Below are positions 34,224 through 42,907 of a stretch of 64,000 bases of DNA, piece by piece. The notes beneath the pieces were generated by a model that was not told where the DNA came from, ran no database searches, and was given only the letters and a program-made list of their open reading frames with translations. Origin of the DNA: Paraflavitalea soli (GTDB taxonomy: Bacteria; Bacteroidota; Bacteroidia; Chitinophagales; Chitinophagaceae); NCBI RefSeq assembly GCF_003555545.1, contig NZ_CP032157.1, forward strand, positions 1,926,546 through 1,990,545. Direction: 5' to 3'. Position 1 is the first letter of the stretch. Every line of letters starts with the position of its first letter. Position numbers and translations under genes: made by a program.

Positions 34224-36590
34224 ATGTTCAGTTATTTCATTAAGACCACCCTGCGCAATCTCTGGAGAAATAAGACCTATAGTACCTTGAATATCCTTGG
34301 CCTGGCCATCGGTATAGCCTGCGCAGGCCTCATCTTTTTGTGGATGGAAGATGAGGTGAACTATGACCAGGTAAACGTAAAGAAGGACAGGATATATCGC
34401 CTGCTGGAAAACCAGACCTACGATGGCAAAGTGCGTACCTTTTGGTCCACACCCGGGCCCCTGGCAGAAGCCATAAAAGCCGAGATCCCCGGCATAGACA
34501 ATACCTGCCGCGTCAGCGGTAGCAAACCAACCCTGTTTTCACTGGGAGATAAAGCCATCTATGAAAGAGGTGGCTATGCCGATCAATCCATTTTCAGCCT
34601 CTTCACCTGGCAGTTTGTGCAAGGCAACGCAAAAGAAGCATTTAACCAGCTCTATTCAGTGGTGATCTCCGAAAAAATGGCTGAACAGTTCTTTGGCAAG
34701 TCCGTCAATGCTATTGGCAAAACCATCAGGTTCGACAACAAGCAGGATTATGTGGTCTCCGGTGTAGTCAAGGACCTGCCTGCCAATTCAACCCTGCAAA
34801 TGGATTGGATCGCACCTTTTGAAATATTCTTTAAAGAAAATACAGAAAGGCTTACCGCCTGGGGCAATAATAGCCTGTCCACCTATGTTGAGCTGTCGCC
34901 TCAGGCCGATATAGCGAAAGTCAACCAGCTACTGGCCGGCTCCATCAAAAAAAGACTCCCGGAAACCTCCACCACACCATTCTTATTCAGCATGAACGAT
35001 TGGCGCCTGCGCGATCAATATGAAGATGGCAGGCAGGCGGGCGGCAGGATCCAGTTTGTACGCATGTTCACCATCATTGCCTGGATCATCTTATTTATTG
35101 CCTGTATCAATTTCATGAACCTGTCTACCGCACGCAGTGAAAAACGCGCCCGCGAAGTAGGGGTACGTAAAGTATTAGGTGCCGGCAAACGCCGGTTGAT
35201 CATCCGGTTCATTGGCGAATCCATATTGATGGCCCTGCTGGCGGTGATCATTGGCCTCATCATCATTGCCATGGCCCTGCCGGCATTCAATGTGCTCGTA
35301 GAAAAACAACTCACCCCGGGTCTTGATAATCCGCTTCACCTGGGCGCCTTACTCATCATAGCTTTATTATGCGGATTGGTAGCTGGCAGCTATCCTGCCT
35401 TATACCTTTCTTCCTTCAATCCTGTATTTGTGTTTAAAGGCATCCGGATAAAAGGTGGCAGCGCCTCCTTCATCAGAAAAGGATTGGTGGTAACACAGTT
35501 TACCGTTTCCATTGTACTCATCATCAGCACCATCATCATTTACCAGCAGGTGCAGCATGTAAAGAACAGGGATATCGGATACGACCGCAACAACCTCCTT
35601 GCATTAGACGTTCGGGGCAACATGGCGAAGAACTTTAGTGTGATCAAAGATGACCTGGTAAAAACAGGCGCCGTTGAAAATGCTGCCTTAAACAGCTACA
35701 ACGTCATGGATATTGGCAACAACTCTTCCAACTTTACCTGGCAGGGAAAAGACCCCAACGCCAGCATTCTCGTTTCAGCCAGAGGCGTGAGCCCGGAATT
35801 CATAGCTACTACAGGTATGAAGATCGCGGAAGGCAGGGATTTTCAAAGCAATGCCATTGGTGATAGTGCCAATATTCTGATCACTGAAACCTTTGCCAAA
35901 ATGCTGGGCGAAGGATCAGCCGTTGGAAAGACCGTTACGTTTCTTTCCAGTGGAGATGCCATGCATGTGGTAGGTGTGGTGAAAGATTTCATCTATGGCG
36001 ATATGTATGCCAAAAGCGACCCTGTCATGTTTTTCCTGAATAACGATATCGCCAGGACCCTGTATATCCGTTTGCGTAGCAACTCCAATGTAGAAGCCAG
36101 CGTGGCAAAAATTGGAACGGTGATGAAAAAAGACAATCCCGGTTATCCTTTTGAATACAAGTTTGTTGATGACCAGTTTAACGACCGGTTCAAAAGTGAA
36201 GCATTGATCGGAAAATTGTCAAGGGTATTTGCTGTATTGGCCATCATCATCTCCTGCCTCGGTCTATTTGGACTGGCCGCTTATACGGCCGAACGCAGGA
36301 CCAGGGAGATCGGTATCCGGAAAGTACTGGGTGCCAGCGTAACCGGTATTACACATTTATTATCCAAAGAGTTTTTACAATTGGTACTCCTCTCAGCCCT
36401 TATTTCATTCCCACTTGCCTGGTGGGCCATGGACCAATGGCTGCAAAGTTATTCTTACCGTGTTTCCATACAGTGGTGGGTGTTTCTCGTAGCAGGAGGC
36501 CTCGCCATGCTGATAGCCTTAATGACCATCAGCCTCCAATCTATCAAGGCTGCCCTGATGAACCCTGTTAAAAGTTTAAGAAGTGAATAA
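34224..36590 (+). CDS. ABC-transporter permease with two FtsX-like domains (MacB_PCD/FtsX type)
   Basis: The 788-residue protein opens with MFSYFIKTTLRNLWRNKTYS and a membrane helix (about 20-40), the standard start of the MacB periplasmic core family. A large periplasmic domain (about 45-275) is followed by three helices with FMNLSTARSEKRAREVGVRKVLGA, the first FtsX domain. A second periplasmic part and a second FtsX domain follow (about 665-785, with TAERRTREIGIRKVLGASVTG). No ATPase gene is adjacent, so a partner ATPase must be elsewhere. Typical roles are lipoprotein sorting, macrolide or peptide export, or signal relay. The strong terminator at 36621-36655 ends this transcription unit. 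Confidence 0.92.
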   Translation: MFSYFIKTTLRNLWRNKTYSTLNILGLAIGIACAGLIFLWMEDEVNYDQVNVKKDRIYRLLENQTYDGKVRTFWSTPGPLAEAIKAEIPGIDNTCRVSGSKPTLFSLGDKAIYERGGYADQSIFSLFTWQFVQGNAKEAFNQLYSVVISEKMAEQFFGKSVNAIGKTIRFDNKQDYVVSGVVKDLPANSTLQMDWIAPFEIFFKENTERLTAWGNNSLSTYVELSPQADIAKVNQLLAGSIKKRLPETSTTPFLFSMNDWRLRDQYEDGRQAGGRIQFVRMFTIIAWIILFIACINFMNLSTARSEKRAREVGVRKVLGAGKRRLIIRFIGESILMALLAVIIGLIIIAMALPAFNVLVEKQLTPGLDNPLHLGALLIIALLCGLVAGSYPALYLSSFNPVFVFKGIRIKGGSASFIRKGLVVTQFTVSIVLIISTIIIYQQVQHVKNRDIGYDRNNLLALDVRGNMAKNFSVIKDDLVKTGAVENAALNSYNVMDIGNNSSNFTWQGKDPNASILVSARGVSPEFIATTGMKIAEGRDFQSNAIGDSANILITETFAKMLGEGSAVGKTVTFLSSGDAMHVVGVVKDFIYGDMYAKSDPVMFFLNNDIARTLYIRLRSNSNVEASVAKIGTVMKKDNPGYPFEYKFVDDQFNDRFKSEALIGKLSRVFAVLAIIISCLGLFGLAAYTAERRTREIGIRKVLGASVTGITHLLSKEFLQLVLLSALISFPLAWWAMDQWLQSYSYRVSIQWWVFLVAGGLAMLIALMTISLQSIKAALMNPVKSLRSE

Positions 36591-36620
36591 ACTGAAGTAA
36601 TGTCTGTCTGACTGCGAAAC

Positions 36621-36655
36621 AAAACCCCTGAATAAATTGTCAGGGGTTTTTTATT
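36621..36655 (+). terminator. Strong rho-independent terminator after the FtsX-like gene
   Basis: AACCCCTGA pairs perfectly with TCAGGGGTT around a short loop, followed by a T tract. It separates the upstream genes from the eCIS locus. Confidence 0.9.
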
Positions 36656-37045
36656 ATTTTTTACCCCTTGTCCGGAATACACATTCACACCATCCCCGTT
36701 AGTAATAATACGCTTTTGCAACACTGGTGTAAGAAATGCTGTAAAGTGTGCCAGCGCTGCATTCCAGGCCACCCAATTTTATCCTTTCGATTATGGGCAA
36801 CCCCTTTCATAATTTACTGGATCCAGCGTAGAACTACTTTTAGCGGATGCGCAGTATTGCTTTTTTTGACCTTATACCACGAAAAGGTAATGCCTTGTTG
36901 ACGGATCATATCACAATTTTCCTGTAATATTGTTTCCCCAACGACGCCTAACACCGACTAAGAATCCGCTTCCCCCTTACTGTTACATTCATTCAAGGCA
37001 CTGATTAAGTAGGTTTCCGACAAACTCCTTAAAACAATTCAATCA
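36656..37045. other. Intergenic region upstream of the eCIS operon
   Basis: No supported gene. It must contain the promoter for the eCIS operon. The nearest matches to the -7 consensus are TAATATTG near 36927 and TAGGTTTC at 37010-37017, each 7 of 8; neither is convincing, and no strong TTG is at the usual distance. Confidence 0.45.
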
Positions 37046-37666
37046 ATGATTGATAACGCGTTAAAGTTTGTGGCTGCCGAAGTAAACAGGTATGTTGTAA
37101 GAAAGATCAATCCCAAAGATGATCCTTCCATCACCAAACTAATCGTATTAGGCAATATCACCAAAGCCCAGGACAACGACAATGCGCCCAACCCCAATAA
37201 CCCGGTGGCCGGCAAAGCCGTATTAAGCCTGGTCAATATAGAAGAGGACAGGATATCCAAATCACCGCAGAACTTTGTGAAAGTCAATGACAAAGTGGAA
37301 TACAGGAATCCAAAGATCTTCCTCAACCTGTATTGTCTCTTTGCAGTAGCACATTCTTCCTACGACACCGCCTTGCAGCAACTGTCACTCATCATACAGT
37401 TCTTTCAATACAAGAATGTATTGAACCACCAGAACAGTCCCGCTGCTTCAGAACCAAAACTCGATCCACGTATTGATAAGCTTGTCTTTGATCTGCACTC
37501 ACTCAACTTCGAGCAGGTGAATCACTTATGGGGTACCCTGGGAGGTAAATACCTGCCTTCCGTATTGTATAAAGTACGCCTGGTGACCATTGAAGACGAT
37601 ACACCGCAAATGCAGGCTGACCCAATTATGAATCTTGCTATCAACGACTACAATAAGAACAATTGA
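37046..37666 (+). CDS. eCIS cap/tube terminator, Pvc16-like (DUF4255)
   Basis: The 206-residue product matches the N-terminal domain family DUF4255, typical of Afp16/Pvc16, which ends tube and sheath growth and caps the particle. The marks are the opening IDNALKFVAAEVNRYV, the block AVLSLVNIEEDRISKSPQNF and the C-terminal SLNFEQVNHLWGTLGGKYLPSVLYKVRLV. Length is normal for this family. It is the first gene of the eCIS operon, and its TGA overlaps a TTG just before the next gene. Position at the front of a cluster fits Bacteroidota eCIS loci. Confidence 0.9.
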   Translation: MIDNALKFVAAEVNRYVVRKINPKDDPSITKLIVLGNITKAQDNDNAPNPNNPVAGKAVLSLVNIEEDRISKSPQNFVKVNDKVEYRNPKIFLNLYCLFAVAHSSYDTALQQLSLIIQFFQYKNVLNHQNSPAASEPKLDPRIDKLVFDLHSLNFEQVNHLWGTLGGKYLPSVLYKVRLVTIEDDTPQMQADPIMNLAINDYNKNN

Positions 37667-37671
37667 TTGCT

Positions 37672-38904
37672 ATGATCAACCAGCAACATGCGCCTTTCTT
37701 CACGGTTTCTTTTCTGCATGATTATTTCACCTCCAAAAAGTGTGGGGATGTGGAAGTGGTTCCGGCCACCGATTGCCTGGCATTGTTCAAAGGCCTCAAC
37801 CTCCAGTGGCGCAATACCGCCAGCGAATTCAGGACCTGGATTCTGATCAACGAATTGGGTGGCCCCTTTATCAATAATCCCCTGGCTACACCGCCCGATG
37901 ACAAAGTTTACCGGAAGTATTATGAACAGAGCATTTTCCGCCTCTACCTCAAAAGCAGGAACAACCTCTTCTCCAATTACACCAATATATCACCGGTAAA
38001 CGGCAAGAAATACTATTTCAGCAATGTAGCCAACAATAAACGAGGCAGCGTGCTGTTTGCTTCCAAAGCCATAGCCGATCATGCCAATGCTACCAACTAT
38101 GTGCCAGGTACCATGGTCATGAAACCCGGCACGGACAATGTTTTTGAAGCCATTACCAAACATACCAGCGTGGCCGTGGCTGATCTCAACGACACCAGTA
38201 AATGGGAGCCTTTGAGTGCTGCAGCTTATCCTACCGCCAATGATCAGGTGGAATGCAGCACCAGCGGACAGTATACGTTGGCCCTGCCGGCCCCCGTACC
38301 CCGGGCTGAGATAGCTATCTATGCCTTTGATTTCAATCCCGTTACACCCGGGTTTACCATCGCCGTCGGCGAAAAAGAAATTCAGTACTTCAATGTGGGA
38401 GAGGAGCAATCCGCCATTCCCGTAAAGCTATCACACCTGAAACCTGGCAGGTATAAAATAACCGTCAATGCCACTTCCAGGGAAGTGTACTACGATCCTG
38501 CTCTCCAGGATGAAAGCATATTGGGTATCATGGAAATATTCAACCATTTACCCGCCGCCAATACCTATGCTTTCCTCAATGCAGCCGAGATCATACAACC
38601 AAAGCAATACACCATTCAGTTTCCGGCCAGAAGGGTACTCTGGAAATATACCCGCAAGGATGCCAGGGCATTGTCCCTCACCGATACCGGTGGCACGGCC
38701 TATGCCTTTTCATTGCTTAGCAACGATTTTGTTTCCCAGAAACCAATCCCCCTGGCCGAGGCAGCAGTAACCACCCTTGTCCTCACTTTTAATCCGCCCG
38801 ACTTTAAGCTGACCGCCGTACCCAATCCACCTTTCAACAGGCTGGGTAAGTACACCCAGGCCGGCTACGATTACCTATGTTCTGAAATGTTTCTAAACTA
38901 TTAA
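37672..38904 (+). CDS. eCIS-associated protein of unknown function, with a carbohydrate-binding-like segment
   Basis: The start at 37672 (MINQQHAPFFTVSF) gives 410 residues. The protein lacks a signal peptide. It begins with a beta-strand rich domain (about 1-125, including LKSRNNLFSNYTNISPVNGK), then a segment at about 140-185 containing YVPGTMVMKPGTDNVFEAI and DTSKWEPL, which resembles the small carbohydrate-binding domains found in chitinases and phage tail proteins. The C-terminal half has repeated beta elements with YAFDFNPVTPGFTIAVGEKE. It sits between the cap and sheath genes; a cap adaptor or surface-exposed decoration would fit this position. I know no close named family. Confidence 0.6.
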   Translation: MINQQHAPFFTVSFLHDYFTSKKCGDVEVVPATDCLALFKGLNLQWRNTASEFRTWILINELGGPFINNPLATPPDDKVYRKYYEQSIFRLYLKSRNNLFSNYTNISPVNGKKYYFSNVANNKRGSVLFASKAIADHANATNYVPGTMVMKPGTDNVFEAITKHTSVAVADLNDTSKWEPLSAAAYPTANDQVECSTSGQYTLALPAPVPRAEIAIYAFDFNPVTPGFTIAVGEKEIQYFNVGEEQSAIPVKLSHLKPGRYKITVNATSREVYYDPALQDESILGIMEIFNHLPAANTYAFLNAAEIIQPKQYTIQFPARRVLWKYTRKDARALSLTDTGGTAYAFSLLSNDFVSQKPIPLAEAAVTTLVLTFNPPDFKLTAVPNPPFNRLGKYTQAGYDYLCSEMFLNY

Positions 38905-38923
38905 ATAATAAAATCTCCTGATT

Positions 38924-40942
38924 ATGGCCTCCACGTACAAAACTCCCGGGGTATATGTTGAAGAAATATCCCTTTTTCCTCCCTCAGTGGCACAGGTAGA
39001 AACTGCCGTACCAGCCTTCATAGGATATACCGAGAAGGCATTTAAAAATGGTGAATCACTCCTCAAAAAGCCTACCCGCATCAATTCGCTCAGCGAATAT
39101 GAAGCCTGGTTTGGCGTAGGTCCCAATGTGACCTACAATGTCTACCTCGACACCAACGATGCAGTGATGCAGGTGATCCCTTCCTCCACCTTTTACATGT
39201 ACGAGAGCCTGCGGCTGTTTTATGAGAATGGCGGAGGCAAATGCTACATCATTTCTGTGGGAGATTATGGAGGTACAGCACAGATCGCCGAACTGACCGG
39301 TGGTCTGGGGCCATTGGAAAAGGAAGATGAGCCAACCCTGATCGTTTGTCCCGATGCCGCATTGACCGACGGCAGCCTCTATGATTTTCAGCAGGCAGCC
39401 CTGTTGCAATGCGCCCGCCTCGGTGATCGCTTTGTGATCATGGACCTGCTGAAAAGTGATGAAAATACGCCTAACCAATCCGTGGTCGATAGGGTAGGCC
39501 AGTTCCGCAATAAGATCGGTATCAACAACCTGAAATATGGCGCTGCTTATGTGCCGTATGTTTTTTCTTCTCTTCCCAAAACCATCCGCTACCGCAATGT
39601 GAGCCTCTTCCGCGGAGCGCCTCCCGGAACAGCCTTGTCACTGGAAGCACTTACTTCCGACAACAATGCCATTCAACTCATCTTTGATCTGGCCAATGCT
39701 AAAAAAGCCAGCGATACCCTCAAAAGTTATATTGCAGTAGGCGCACCGGGCATCCTCACCGGCACCAGCAAATCATTCGAAGAAGAATTTAAAAAGTTAT
39801 TCGACGCCTACGCTACTGCACTGGCTGCCGATAAACGGGCCAGATTAAGGGACATCTATAACTTCGTTCAGAAAATACTGGTCACCCTCAATACCTTCCA
39901 GGGAACACTGCCCACCAAGGTAGGCGCCACGCCCAACCCGGCATCTAAAACCAACTCCGTATCGTTTGTACTCAAAGACGATATCACCGGCGTGATTGCC
40001 AGCAGTGGTATAAAGAATGTAATGGAGACCCTCATCAAGCACAGCAACGCTTCCAAAGCAGATGATGCGTTGGATGAAGTGTTTACTCCAAGTGCCGATT
40101 TAACCACCGCAATTACATTCGTAGGGGCCAATGCTGCTGCTACAGATGCTGGTCTGGTAGCTCAATATGCCGCTTTCCCCCAGGCTGAATTAAAGTATGA
40201 TGAAGCCAAAAAAGCCGTTAGCGCAGCATTCACTTCCTTCATTAATTTCTTCTACACCATACAGGCCGCAGCAGCGAATTATGAAAGGACCTTGGATACC
40301 AGCCTGGCCAACTCATTCGGTGTTTATAAAGACATACTGGCTAAGATCTCTACATCCACTTCCCAACTGCCACCAAGTGGCGCCGTGGCCGGTGTATACG
40401 CCATGGTCGATGATCAGCGCGGCGTGTGGAAAGCACCCGCCAATGTTAGCCTCAACTCCGTAGTAGGCCCGGTGGTGCCCATCGACAATGTACAGCAGGA
40501 TGAATTCAATGTGGATACCAATGCCGGCAAATCGGTCAACGCCATCCGCGCCTTTACCGGCAAAGGAACCCTCATATGGGGCGCCCGCACATTGGCAGGC
40601 AACGACAATGAGTGGCGCTACATCTCCGTACGCAGGTTCTTCAATATGGTGGAAGAGTCCGTTAAAAAAGCTACCGGTCAGTTTGTATTTGAACCCAACG
40701 ACGCCAACACCTGGGTCAAAGTAAAAGGCATGATAGAGAACTTCCTCACCGTATTGTGGAGGCAGGGAGCATTGGCAGGCGCCAAAGCCGACCAGGCCTT
40801 TTTTGTGAAAGTGGGGCTGGGACAAACCATGACCGCACAGGATATTCTCGAAGGCAAAATGAATGTGGAGATCGGGATGGCCGTTGTAAGACCCGCAGAA
40901 TTCATCATCCTGAAATTCTCACACAAAATGCAGGAAAGCTAG
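38924..40942 (+). CDS. eCIS contractile sheath protein (Pvc2-like) with a large insertion
   Basis: The 672-residue product starts MASTYKTPGVYVEEISLFPPSVAQ and ends with the conserved C-terminal domain (about 560-672, FFNMVEESVKKATGQFVFE to FIILKFSHKMQES), both hallmarks of tail sheath proteins. It forms the outer tube that shortens to drive the inner tube into a target. Another hallmark, PPSGAVAGVYAMVDDQRGVW, begins near residue 482. Between about 243 and 480 an Ala/Lys-rich, mostly helical insertion (KKLFDAYATALAADKRARLR) makes it nearly twice the length of ordinary Afp sheaths. One sheath gene is present here, unlike three in Afp or PVC. Confidence 0.93.
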   Translation: MASTYKTPGVYVEEISLFPPSVAQVETAVPAFIGYTEKAFKNGESLLKKPTRINSLSEYEAWFGVGPNVTYNVYLDTNDAVMQVIPSSTFYMYESLRLFYENGGGKCYIISVGDYGGTAQIAELTGGLGPLEKEDEPTLIVCPDAALTDGSLYDFQQAALLQCARLGDRFVIMDLLKSDENTPNQSVVDRVGQFRNKIGINNLKYGAAYVPYVFSSLPKTIRYRNVSLFRGAPPGTALSLEALTSDNNAIQLIFDLANAKKASDTLKSYIAVGAPGILTGTSKSFEEEFKKLFDAYATALAADKRARLRDIYNFVQKILVTLNTFQGTLPTKVGATPNPASKTNSVSFVLKDDITGVIASSGIKNVMETLIKHSNASKADDALDEVFTPSADLTTAITFVGANAAATDAGLVAQYAAFPQAELKYDEAKKAVSAAFTSFINFFYTIQAAAANYERTLDTSLANSFGVYKDILAKISTSTSQLPPSGAVAGVYAMVDDQRGVWKAPANVSLNSVVGPVVPIDNVQQDEFNVDTNAGKSVNAIRAFTGKGTLIWGARTLAGNDNEWRYISVRRFFNMVEESVKKATGQFVFEPNDANTWVKVKGMIENFLTVLWRQGALAGAKADQAFFVKVGLGQTMTAQDILEGKMNVEIGMAVVRPAEFIILKFSHKMQES

Positions 40943-41004
40943 CAGGTGAGAGGTCAGAGGTCAGAAGTGAAACGAATAGAGCGCTTAGCATAAGTGTATT
41001 CCTT

Positions 41005-41032
41005 CTGTATTCTGAATTCTGTATCCTGTATT
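41005..41032 (+). repeat. 7-bp tandem repeat, four units, before the first tube gene
   Basis: Units CTGTATT, CTGAATT, CTGTATC, CTGTATT run in line, 61 bases before the tube gene ATG. They belong to the same family as 18334-18375 and the 44641-45619 leaders. Confidence 0.8.
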
Positions 41033-41093
41033 CTTTCCCCTCAATTAAACGGATCAATATTTAATAAAAGATCATTCTTAAAACAACAATACC

Positions 41094-41528
41094 ATGGCAG
41101 AATATCCATTACCAAAATTCCATTTTCAGGTAGAGTGGGGTGGCGATAAGATCGGTTTTACAGAAGTTACCGGTCTTGAGGTCACCACCGATGTGATTGA
41201 ATACCGTGATGGCGCCAGCCCCGAATTTCACAAGATCAAAATGTCGGGCATGCAGAAGTTCACCAACATCACCCTCAAGCGGGGCAAATTTGCCAAGAAC
41301 AACCAGTTCTTCAGTTGGTGGAACAAGCAATCCATGAACAAGCCCGAACGCAGGGACCTTACTATATCACTGCTCAATGAGAACCATGAGCCCGTTTTTG
41401 TATGGAAGGTAAAGCAGGCCTGGCCCATTAAAGTAAATGCCGGCGACCTGGGCGCCGATAAGAACGAGGTCATGATCGAAACCCTGGAGTTGGTACATGA
41501 AGGCCTCACCATGGAAGCCATACCATAA
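41094..41528 (+). CDS. eCIS inner tube protein 1 (Pvc1/Hcp-like, gp19 family)
   Basis: The 144-residue protein forms hexameric rings that stack into the inner tube. The opening MAEYPLPKFHFQVEWGGDKI, the block EVTGLEVTTDVIEYRDG, and NITLKRGKFAKNNQFFSWW are typical of the T4 gp19-like tube family. The C-terminal part ends in MIETLELVHEGLTME. It is followed 11 bases later by the second tube gene, and this pair probably forms the main shaft and the lower, baseplate-proximal ring. Expression is likely high, since many copies are needed per particle. Confidence 0.95.
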   Translation: MAEYPLPKFHFQVEWGGDKIGFTEVTGLEVTTDVIEYRDGASPEFHKIKMSGMQKFTNITLKRGKFAKNNQFFSWWNKQSMNKPERRDLTISLLNENHEPVFVWKVKQAWPIKVNAGDLGADKNEVMIETLELVHEGLTMEAIP

Positions 41529-41539
41529 ACCTTACCCGC

Positions 41540-41989
41540 ATGTCAATCTTTGAATATCCTCCCGTGGGGTTCCACTTCAATGTGGCTTTTGAACTGTTTC
41601 CACAAACGCCCAACGACTTCCGTTTCCAGGAGGTCAGCGGCCTCAATGTGGAATTGGAAATGGAAAGCTTCAAAGAAGGTGGCAATAACCGGTTTACCTG
41701 GCAATTGCCCGTACGTTCCAAGTATGAGGACATCACCCTCAAAAGAGGCATGATGCTAGGATCGGGTATTGTATTGTGGTGCCGCAAAGCATTGGAGAAT
41801 TTTGAGTTTGAGCCCATCAATATCATGATCTCCCTGCTCAACGACCAGCATATTCCCCTCATGAACTGGCATGTCATCAACGCCATTCCCAAGAAGTGGA
41901 CCGTCAGCAATTTCAATGCAGGAGAAAACGCAGTCGTGGTAGAATCCATGGTATTATCCTATCAATATTTCCAGGTATTGCGCATCTAA
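41540..41989 (+). CDS. eCIS inner tube protein 2 (Pvc5-like, gp19 family)
   Basis: The 149-residue paralogue of the preceding tube protein shares EVSGLNVELEMESFKEGGNNR, the ring-forming strand DITLKRGMMLGSGIVLWC and the ending VESMVLSYQYFQVLRI. In Afp-type particles the second tube protein forms the first ring above the spike hub and links tube to baseplate. It is 28-30 percent like the first paralogue by eye. The following small gene starts 11 bases later. No unusual insertion is seen. Confidence 0.92.
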   Translation: MSIFEYPPVGFHFNVAFELFPQTPNDFRFQEVSGLNVELEMESFKEGGNNRFTWQLPVRSKYEDITLKRGMMLGSGIVLWCRKALENFEFEPINIMISLLNDQHIPLMNWHVINAIPKKWTVSNFNAGENAVVVESMVLSYQYFQVLRI

Positions 41990-41999
41990 ATGAACAGCT

Positions 42000-42167
42000 A
42001 TGAGTATTGAAGTCAAAGAACTGCATATTAAAGCCGTGGTAGCCCCGGAGCCGGCGCCGCGTAATGATAAGCCGGCGGCTGCTATGCTGGAAAAAATGAA
42101 GAAAGACATCCTGAAAGAATGCATACAGGAAATTAAAGCCATTATGAACGAACAAAAAGAAAGATAG
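42000..42167 (+). CDS. Small eCIS protein (Afp6/DUF5908-like), 55 residues
   Basis: The short frame at 42000-42167 encodes 55 residues: MSIEVKELHIKAVV, a Pro/Ala-rich middle (PEPAPRNDKPAA), and a charged helix (EKMKKDILKECIQEIKAIMN). A tiny protein of this design lies in the same place, between the second tube gene and the LysM hub gene, in Bacteroidota eCIS clusters, and is grouped with DUF5908/Afp6. It overlaps neither neighbour and is 2 bases from the next gene. The role is not established; a chaperone or baseplate clamp for the hub has been suggested by position only. Confidence 0.75.
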   Translation: MSIEVKELHIKAVVAPEPAPRNDKPAAAMLEKMKKDILKECIQEIKAIMNEQKER

Positions 42168-42169
42168 CC

Positions 42170-42898
42170 ATGCTGGAAATGGGCAAAATAGAGAAGTTGT
42201 GGATCGAATCCTTCCTCGACAATGAGGCCGGTTCACAACCGCGTAATATTGACGGGAAAACCAAATTCTATGCCCTGGTCAACCCGGAAAATTTTACCCG
42301 CAAGTATGCCATCGAATATGTAGACCAGAATATTCCCAATACCACCCAACAGGCCAAGTATTTCCGCACCAAGCCCGAGGAATTCAAACTCGACCTGCTC
42401 ATAGACGGTACCGGCGTGGTAAAAGATGCAGGCATCATCAACATCGGTATTACCAATCCTTTCGAAGATTCAGACAACGATGTAACTGCCCGCATAGAAC
42501 TGCTCAAGAAATTCTGTTACAACTATGAAGGTGAGATCCACCGGCCTTGTTACATCAAGATCTGCTGGGGCACCGCCGATGGATTGTTCAAAGGCATTCT
42601 TACTTCCCTGGATATTGATTATAAATTGTTCCGCCCGGATGGGAAACCCATCCGGGCCATGGCCCACATCAGTTTGATCAGTGCCCTCAATCCCGAAGAA
42701 GCTGTGCGGCTGGAAGACAATCGTTCACCCGATATCACCCACCAACGCATATTCAAGGCAGGTGATCATTATACACTGTTGGTCAATAAGATCTACAACG
42801 ACCAGAACTATTATATCGATGTGGCCAGGGCCAATAAGATGCCCGGCTTCCGGAAAATAGCCCAGGGCGCCAAAATCAATTTTCCACCCATTAAATAG
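42170..42898 (+). CDS. eCIS baseplate hub protein with LysM domain (Pvc7-like)
   Basis: The 242-residue product matches the Afp7/Pvc7 family, which links the tube to the spike. The N-terminal part (about 1-185) has the block KFYALVNPENFTRKYAIEY and ends with SLISALNPEEAVRLEDN. A LysM domain closes the protein (about 193-242, AGDHYTLLVNKIYNDQNYY and FRKIAQGAKINFPPI). The alternative ATG at 42179 (MGKIEK) is also possible. It is separated by 9 bases from the spike gene. LysM here most likely mediates assembly rather than wall binding. Confidence 0.9.
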   Translation: MLEMGKIEKLWIESFLDNEAGSQPRNIDGKTKFYALVNPENFTRKYAIEYVDQNIPNTTQQAKYFRTKPEEFKLDLLIDGTGVVKDAGIINIGITNPFEDSDNDVTARIELLKKFCYNYEGEIHRPCYIKICWGTADGLFKGILTSLDIDYKLFRPDGKPIRAMAHISLISALNPEEAVRLEDNRSPDITHQRIFKAGDHYTLLVNKIYNDQNYYIDVARANKMPGFRKIAQGAKINFPPIK

Positions 42899-42907
42899 TC
42901 AAAACAA

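Noticed and set aside
36455-36772. Minus-strand frame over the FtsX gene end and terminator
   Set aside because: It crosses a strong terminator and is antisense to a well-supported gene.
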